The position numbers and the translations under genes are program-made. A stretch of 64,000 nt of DNA from Myxococcales bacterium (GTDB lineage Bacteria > Myxococcota_A > UBA9160 > SZUA-336): contig JABSQV010000016.1 of the NCBI GenBank assembly GCA_013215565.1, positions 1 to 64,000 on the forward strand, given 5' to 3'. Shown here piece after piece: positions 59,865 through 64,000 of the stretch. How positions within the stretch are numbered: position 1 is the stretch's first letter; the number at the start of each line of letters is the position of its first letter. The notes under the pieces were generated by a model, which saw only the letters and a list, made by a program, of their open reading frames with translations, was not told where the DNA came from and did no database searches.

Positions 59865-62453
59865 ATGAGCAGCTCCTGGCGCCGCCTGATCACCGCCGCA
59901 GTGGTGCTCTCGCTGGGGTCGCTGGTGCTGTGGGCGGGCCTGCGCGCAGCTTCGTCGCCGAGCGTCCTCGCGGGGCTACTCGAAGACCTACTGGGTCGCC
60001 CGGTCGAGGTCTCCGGGCTGAAGATCGGCTTCGGAGACGAGCTCGAGTTCGAGTTCCGGGAACTCGCCGTCTTCGAACCCGCAGCTCGCGCCGAGCACCC
60101 GGGAGACCCCGGCCCTCCCGTCCTCCAGGTCGCGCGTGCGCACGGCAGTCTCAGCTGGCGCAGGCTCCTGGACGGCGGCTGGATCCCGCTCAAGTGGAGA
60201 CTCGAAGCACCTGTCTGGATCTTGCGCGGGGCGGAGGCGGGCCCCTGGATCGAGCTTCCGCCCCTCCCGCTCGAGGTCGCGGCCGAGGACGGAGTCCTGG
60301 AATGGCACGCAGAGGGCGCCGCACCGCTGCGCTTCGAAGACCTCGACCTCCGGGTCAGGAGTTCTGGCCCCGACCGGACCCTGCACGGAACCGCGCGCGG
60401 CAATCTGGCCCAGGAAGGCTCCCGAGCCTCCTTCTCGCTGGAGTTCGAGGGCTCGCCCGAAGCCTGGTCCGCGACCGGTGAGGTCGCGGGACTGCAGCTC
60501 GCGGGTCTGGCAGCGTACGCGGGGAGCGACACGACCCCGGGTGGAAGCGCGTCGGGCCGCTTCACGGTCGCCTACGAGGCCGGGGTCTGGGAGGGCTGGA
60601 TCAACCTGGGGATCGAGCGATTCCGCCTGCAGCTTCCGAACTTCAGTGGCCCAATCGCACCCCAGGAGGCGCGGGTCGTTCTGGAGGCACGGGTGGAGGC
60701 CGGCTCAGCCCGGATCCGGGCTGAGCGTGTCGAGCTAGACGACTTCATCTTATCGGGGGAACTCGAGCTCTCTCCGGGTCCCGGCCGCCGGATTCGGGGG
60801 GTGCTGCAGGTCGCCGACTTTCAACCGGGCCAGCCTGGCGAGCGCCTGCAGTTCCTGCGGCTGGTGGGCCTGCGTCACGGGTCGTGGCGCGACTTCGACG
60901 CGCGCACCGAAGGTGGCCGCATCCAGGATCTGCGGCTCGAACTGAACCTCGAGCTCGATCGCCTCGGCGCCGCGCTCGCCTACGACATGAAGCCGGACCC
61001 GTCCGAACTGAGGCTCTCGGGAAGGGTTCGCGACGGAATCTACCGCCCCAGCCCAGGCGCCTCTCCGCTCGAGAAGATCTCGGGCGAGATCGAGCTGATC
61101 GGAAACCGGCTCGAGATCCGGGATCTCGCAATCTGGCGTGACGGCAAGCCGCTCCCACGCATCGAGTTGCACGTCGAGGGCATGCATCGCCTGACACACC
61201 TGCCGAAGCAGGCGCGCAAGACCCCGCGCGGACCCGGCGTCCCGATCCCGGGGCTCGGCTCGGCCTTCCGGGCCATGCAGGGGAAACCCGGAACCGACGC
61301 CCCGCCCGTGGTGGTACAGCTTCGCCACTTCGATCTGGGCGTTCCGGCGTTCGTGCTCGAACTCCGGGACGCCAGCGGGATCCTCGACTTCCCGAACGGG
61401 AATCTGCGCCTCGTGAGCGCGGAGGGGACCCTCGGCGGGGCCCCCGCGAGGATCTCGGCCCTCTGGGACCGGGCGCAGAACCGGGTCTCGACCGAGATCG
61501 TCTACGAGGACGGTCCCGCACTACCGCACCGCCGGCCGCGCCCGGACCCCGCGGCCCCCTACCCCTGGGCCGAGGGGGAATTTCGGATTCAGTCCGCCCA
61601 CTTCGGCGGGTGGAGAATCGACGGACTGCAGGCAGCGCTGCGGGCGACCGGGGCCGACGTCGCGCTTTCGGAAATCGTCGGAACTCTGGCGACGGGACCG
61701 GTCGAGGCCCGGGGCAAACTCTCCCTGGCCGAACCGGATAGTGCCCCGTTCTCGCTCCAGTTCAATGCCCGCGGGGCCGACGTGGAGGCGTTGCTCGGCT
61801 TCCTCAGCTTGCCGCCGGACGCGCTCAGTGGCACCGCCGCCGCGCAGGGAAGCCTGTCCGGCAGCCTGATGCCGGGCCGGCCCTTCCTGGCAGGCGCCGA
61901 CGCGGACTTCTCGGTCGGGGTCGAATCCGGCAGCGTCGAGAATCTACCGGCCTGGGTGCTACTGGCTCGACTCGCGACACCGCTGGGCTGGAGAGGTCTG
62001 ATCGGCCGACCGCTTCCGTTCGACGAGATCCGGTCCCGGGTCCGAATTGACCGCGGGATCCTGGAGCTGGAGCGCTTCGAGTTGCAGGGACCGGAACTGC
62101 GCGCGATTGCGGTCGGCAACCTCGACCTGATCTCGACGGAGCGCGAAACCGACATGGTGATCGCAATGCTGTTTCTGGAAACCGTCGATCGCGTGCTGCG
62201 GCGCGTCCCGATCATCGGACCCTGGGTTCTGGGTGACGACCAGAACCTCGTGGCCCTCTACTTCCAGCTGAAGGGGCCCTGGGAAGCGCCGCAGGGACGT
62301 TACCTGCCGCCCGACGCGCTCCAGAATGCCGTGGGACTCGCGGGTCGCGTCGTGGGCGTGGTCAAGCGACTCCGGGATCTGTTGCTCTCGCCGCTTCCGT
62401 CGCTCCCGCTCAGGCTTTCCGAGGAGGCGCATGCAAGCGAACGCACGCAGTAA
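59865..62453 (+). CDS. AsmA/YhdP-like envelope protein (DUF3971-type)
   Basis: 862 residues. One N-terminal membrane helix (LITAAVVLSLGSLVLWAGL), then long repetitive beta-structure with alternating hydrophobic residues, and a C-terminal AsmA-like part (ELERFELQGPELRAIAVGNLDLISTERETDMVI). Proteins of this class form bridge-like channels that move phospholipids between the inner and outer membranes. The next gene overlaps by 23 nt and is linked to lipopolysaccharide sugar supply. The start overlaps a possible 19-codon leader frame (59809-59868) by ATGA. Confidence 0.82.
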   Translation: MSSSWRRLITAAVVLSLGSLVLWAGLRAASSPSVLAGLLEDLLGRPVEVSGLKIGFGDELEFEFRELAVFEPAARAEHPGDPGPPVLQVARAHGSLSWRRLLDGGWIPLKWRLEAPVWILRGAEAGPWIELPPLPLEVAAEDGVLEWHAEGAAPLRFEDLDLRVRSSGPDRTLHGTARGNLAQEGSRASFSLEFEGSPEAWSATGEVAGLQLAGLAAYAGSDTTPGGSASGRFTVAYEAGVWEGWINLGIERFRLQLPNFSGPIAPQEARVVLEARVEAGSARIRAERVELDDFILSGELELSPGPGRRIRGVLQVADFQPGQPGERLQFLRLVGLRHGSWRDFDARTEGGRIQDLRLELNLELDRLGAALAYDMKPDPSELRLSGRVRDGIYRPSPGASPLEKISGEIELIGNRLEIRDLAIWRDGKPLPRIELHVEGMHRLTHLPKQARKTPRGPGVPIPGLGSAFRAMQGKPGTDAPPVVVQLRHFDLGVPAFVLELRDASGILDFPNGNLRLVSAEGTLGGAPARISALWDRAQNRVSTEIVYEDGPALPHRRPRPDPAAPYPWAEGEFRIQSAHFGGWRIDGLQAALRATGADVALSEIVGTLATGPVEARGKLSLAEPDSAPFSLQFNARGADVEALLGFLSLPPDALSGTAAAQGSLSGSLMPGRPFLAGADADFSVGVESGSVENLPAWVLLARLATPLGWRGLIGRPLPFDEIRSRVRIDRGILELERFELQGPELRAIAVGNLDLISTERETDMVIAMLFLETVDRVLRRVPIIGPWVLGDDQNLVALYFQLKGPWEAPQGRYLPPDALQNAVGLAGRVVGVVKRLRDLLLSPLPSLPLRLSEEAHASERTQ

Positions 62454-62925
62454 GCTGGTCGGGCGCCGGAACCTGGCCCGAATGCTGGCCCGCGAACGCC
62501 GACGCAAGCGCCGAATCGTGTTCACCAACGGATGCTTCGACGTACTTCACGTCGGCCACCTGCGCTCTCTCGAAGAGGCCCGGACACTCGGAGACCGGCT
62601 CGTGGTCGGCGTGAACCGCGACCGCCGCGTACGAGAACTCAAGGGGCCGGGTCGCCCGCTGGTCGGTGAAGCTCAGCGCGCCGAACTGATCGCGGGTCTC
62701 GGCTGCGTCGACTGGGTGGTCCTGTTCGGAGAAGCGACGCCCGCGGCCCTGATCCGTGCACTGAGGCCCGACGTCGTGTGCAAGGGCGGCGAGTACCGCG
62801 ACGCTGCTGCGCCGGAACGCGAGTTGATCGAGTCGCTCGGGGGTCGCTTCGTCCTACTCCGGCAGATTCCGGCGGTCCGCTCCTCGCGGCTGATCGAACG
62901 CGCCCGCCGTTCGCGCCCGCGCTAG
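62431..62925 (+). CDS. D-glycero-beta-D-manno-heptose 1-phosphate adenylyltransferase (HldE C-terminal/RfaE2-like)
   Basis: 164 residues from the ATG at 62431 with GAGGAG before it. IVFTNGCFDVLHVGHLRSLEEAR holds the cytidylyltransferase HxGH site (HVGH, residues 40-43), GVNRDRRVRELKGPGRPL and RPDVVCKGGEYRD the nucleotide contacts, and QIPAVRSSRLIERAR the ISSTxI-like end. It makes ADP-heptose precursor for the LPS core; the kinase half is not in this gene. Its 3' end shares CTAG with the convergent mobA stop. Confidence 0.88.
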   Translation: MQANARSKLVGRRNLARMLARERRRKRRIVFTNGCFDVLHVGHLRSLEEARTLGDRLVVGVNRDRRVRELKGPGRPLVGEAQRAELIAGLGCVDWVVLFGEATPAALIRALRPDVVCKGGEYRDAAAPERELIESLGGRFVLLRQIPAVRSSRLIERARRSRPR

Positions 62926-63506
62926 GCGGGCGCGAGTTCCCGCGGCAAGTTTACGTTCCGGAAGGAGCGGAGTTCCGGATCGGCCCGGCGCAGATCCTCC
63001 TCCGAGACGAGCAGCGTATCGGAGGCTGCGAGCAGGCCGCGGAGCGAAAGCTGCTCCGATTCGATGCGGCGCTCGATCTCGGGCAACAGTCGCGGCCGGT
63101 AGATGGTCAGCAGGGGTTCGGGCCCGTTCGGTCCCGCCGCAGCGACGATGTCCGCGCCGCCCGCCGCGGGGACCAGCCCCAGCAGCAGCAGCAATACGCG
63201 CGGCTCGATCTCGGGAAGATCGCAAGCAGCGACCAGTACCGCGGGCGCCTCACAGGCAGCGAGCGCCGCGTGCACGCCGACCAGGGCCGCCCGCGCTGGG
63301 TAGCGATCCTCAACTGCCTCGAGGCCCGGCGGTGGCGCCATTCCGGGGCGAACCACCGCCCGGACCCGCGCGATACAGGTCCGGAGAGACGCCGCTACGC
63401 GCTGCGCCATCGGCACTCCGTCCCACTCGAGCGAAGCCTTCTCGCGCCCCATGCGCGATGACGCGCCTCCGACGAGGACCGCGCCCTCGACGTGCGCGAG
63501 CCTCAA
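62922..63506 (-). CDS. mobA: Molybdenum cofactor guanylyltransferase MobA
   Basis: 194 residues from a TTG at 63506 that overlaps the moeA stop as TTGA. GAVLVGGASSRMGREKASL is the nucleotide-binding start of MobA; VLVAACDLPEIEP has the metal Asp; the C-terminal FRNVNLPREL is the usual end. It joins GMP to molybdopterin to give the bis-MGD cofactor. The coupled moeA supports the call. Confidence 0.88.
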   Translation of the reverse strand: MRLAHVEGAVLVGGASSRMGREKASLEWDGVPMAQRVAASLRTCIARVRAVVRPGMAPPPGLEAVEDRYPARAALVGVHAALAACEAPAVLVAACDLPEIEPRVLLLLLGLVPAAGGADIVAAAGPNGPEPLLTIYRPRLLPEIERRIESEQLSLRGLLAASDTLLVSEEDLRRADPELRSFRNVNLPRELAPA

Positions 63507-64000
63507 AACCCCGGCTCCGCCTGGAGATCGTCGCGCCCGAGCAACTGCACGCGGACCTCGCTCCCGGCCGGAAGCTGCGTCGTTCCAGCCTCGACGATCG
63601 CGAGTCCGTCGGCCCGCACCATCGAGAGCAACACGCCCGAACTCTGGTCTCCCGCGAGCCGCGCATCGAGCGCTCCCGAGCGGCGCTCGAGCGTGACCCG
63701 AACCAGATGCAGGCGGCCCAACGGCTTGCTGTAGGCGTCCAGAAGCACGGCCGCTTCGACAGGCCGATAGATCCGACGGTGGTGCATCATGCGCAGCAGC
63801 GCGGGCCGCACGAACTGCTCGAAGCTAACGAGCGTCGAGACCGGGTTTCCCGGCAGCCCGAACACCGGGCGATTGTCCAGCGTGCAGAACGCCAGCGGCG
63901 CGCCCGGCTTCATCTGAACGCGCCAGAGCCGCAATCTGCCCCCCATTTCGGAGAGCACGCGCTTGACGTAGTCCCGGTCGCCGACCGACACCCCCCCGCT
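63503..64000 (-). CDS. moeA: Molybdopterin molybdenumtransferase MoeA, C-terminal part (5' end outside the window)
   Basis: The open frame reaches the window end at SGGVSVGDRDYVKRVL, the MoeA/MogA-type molybdopterin-binding motif. RLRLWRVQMKPGAPLAF and VFGLPGNPVSTLVSFEQFVRPAL are strongly conserved in MoeA, and the C-terminal barrel (VTLERRSGALDARLAGDQSSGVLLSMVRADGLAIV) follows. It inserts molybdate into adenylylated molybdopterin. 165 residues are visible. Confidence 0.92.
   Translation of the reverse strand, partial: SGGVSVGDRDYVKRVLSEMGGRLRLWRVQMKPGAPLAFCTLDNRPVFGLPGNPVSTLVSFEQFVRPALLRMMHHRRIYRPVEAAVLLDAYSKPLGRLHLVRVTLERRSGALDARLAGDQSSGVLLSMVRADGLAIVEAGTTQLPAGSEVRVQLLGRDDLQAEPGF

Noticed and set aside
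59809-59868. A 19-codon frame ending with ATGA at the AsmA-like start
   Set aside because: Too short and without a Shine-Dalgarno; kept only as a remark in the AsmA-like entry.

Overview
The window is 64 kb of very GC-rich chromosome, roughly two-thirds G+C by eye, with almost no non-coding space and many start/stop overlaps of the ATGA, GTGA, TTGA or TGATG type. I see no rRNA, tRNA, CRISPR array, insertion sequence or phage gene. The AsmA/YhdP-type protein, the heptose-1-phosphate adenylyltransferase, the PtsP enzyme and the lipoprotein argue for a Gram-negative cell. A two-subunit topoisomerase VI, ImuA-ImuB-DnaE2, many acyl-CoA enzymes and fused indolepyruvate oxidoreductase together suggest a deltaproteobacterial-grade lineage such as Myxococcota or relatives. 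That assignment is inference. Both ends cut genes: a PF09818-type ATPase on the left and moeA on the right.

Layout. 1-4.2 kb: a hydrolase/membrane/ATPase operon, two small unknown genes and a membrane-tailed creatininase-family protein. 4.2-6.3 kb: methylmalonyl-CoA epimerase, a VOC-like protein and a malonyl/methylmalonyl-CoA synthetase-like enzyme. 6.3-10.5 kb: an inositol monophosphatase family protein, then a FadD19-like acyl-CoA ligase, an Ltp2-like thiolase-fold protein and its DUF35 partner. 10.5-20.4 kb: housekeeping and stress genes (MsrB, HD hydrolase, GNAT, DUF255 protein, BDH2-type SDR, DsbA-like protein, MsrA, amine oxidase, ABA4-like membrane protein, lipoprotein). 20.5-33.6 kb: DNA damage genes, namely the ImuA-ImuB-DnaE2 mutagenesis cassette and an AddB/AddA-like helicase-nuclease pair. 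33.6-35.8 kb: a proteasome/HslV-like Ntn hydrolase and a PatB-type lyase with an extra N-terminal domain.

35.8-43.6 kb is the most striking part. A ferredoxin is divergent from two acyl-CoA dehydrogenases and a KstR-like TetR repressor, followed by an alcohol dehydrogenase and an Ltp3-Ltp4-DUF35-DUF35 operon. Gene content and order resemble the actinobacterial cholesterol side-chain regulon (fdxD / fadE26-fadE27; ltp3-ltp4-DUF35). A sequence matching the KstR operator consensus TNNAACNNGTTNNA lies in the first divergent promoter, and an 11-bp piece of it recurs in the second. With the FadD19- and Ltp2-like genes at 7-10 kb, this suggests uptake and beta-oxidation of a sterol-like or branched side chain under a KstR-type repressor in a Gram-negative host.

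43.8-64 kb: fused indolepyruvate oxidoreductase; a nucleic-acid 2OG oxygenase with AlkA; serine acetyltransferase; a Cas4/RecB-like nuclease; Fe-S and glyoxalase genes; the topoisomerase VI operon; Fur and Bfd with a Fur box; PtsP; an AsmA-like protein with a heptose adenylyltransferase; and MobA/MoeA. A recurrent feature is a TANNNT -10 box placed 6-8 nt before the start codon with no Shine-Dalgarno sequence, as expected for leaderless mRNAs. The clearest case is one TATAATA element that can serve two divergent genes at 4.15-4.17 kb.
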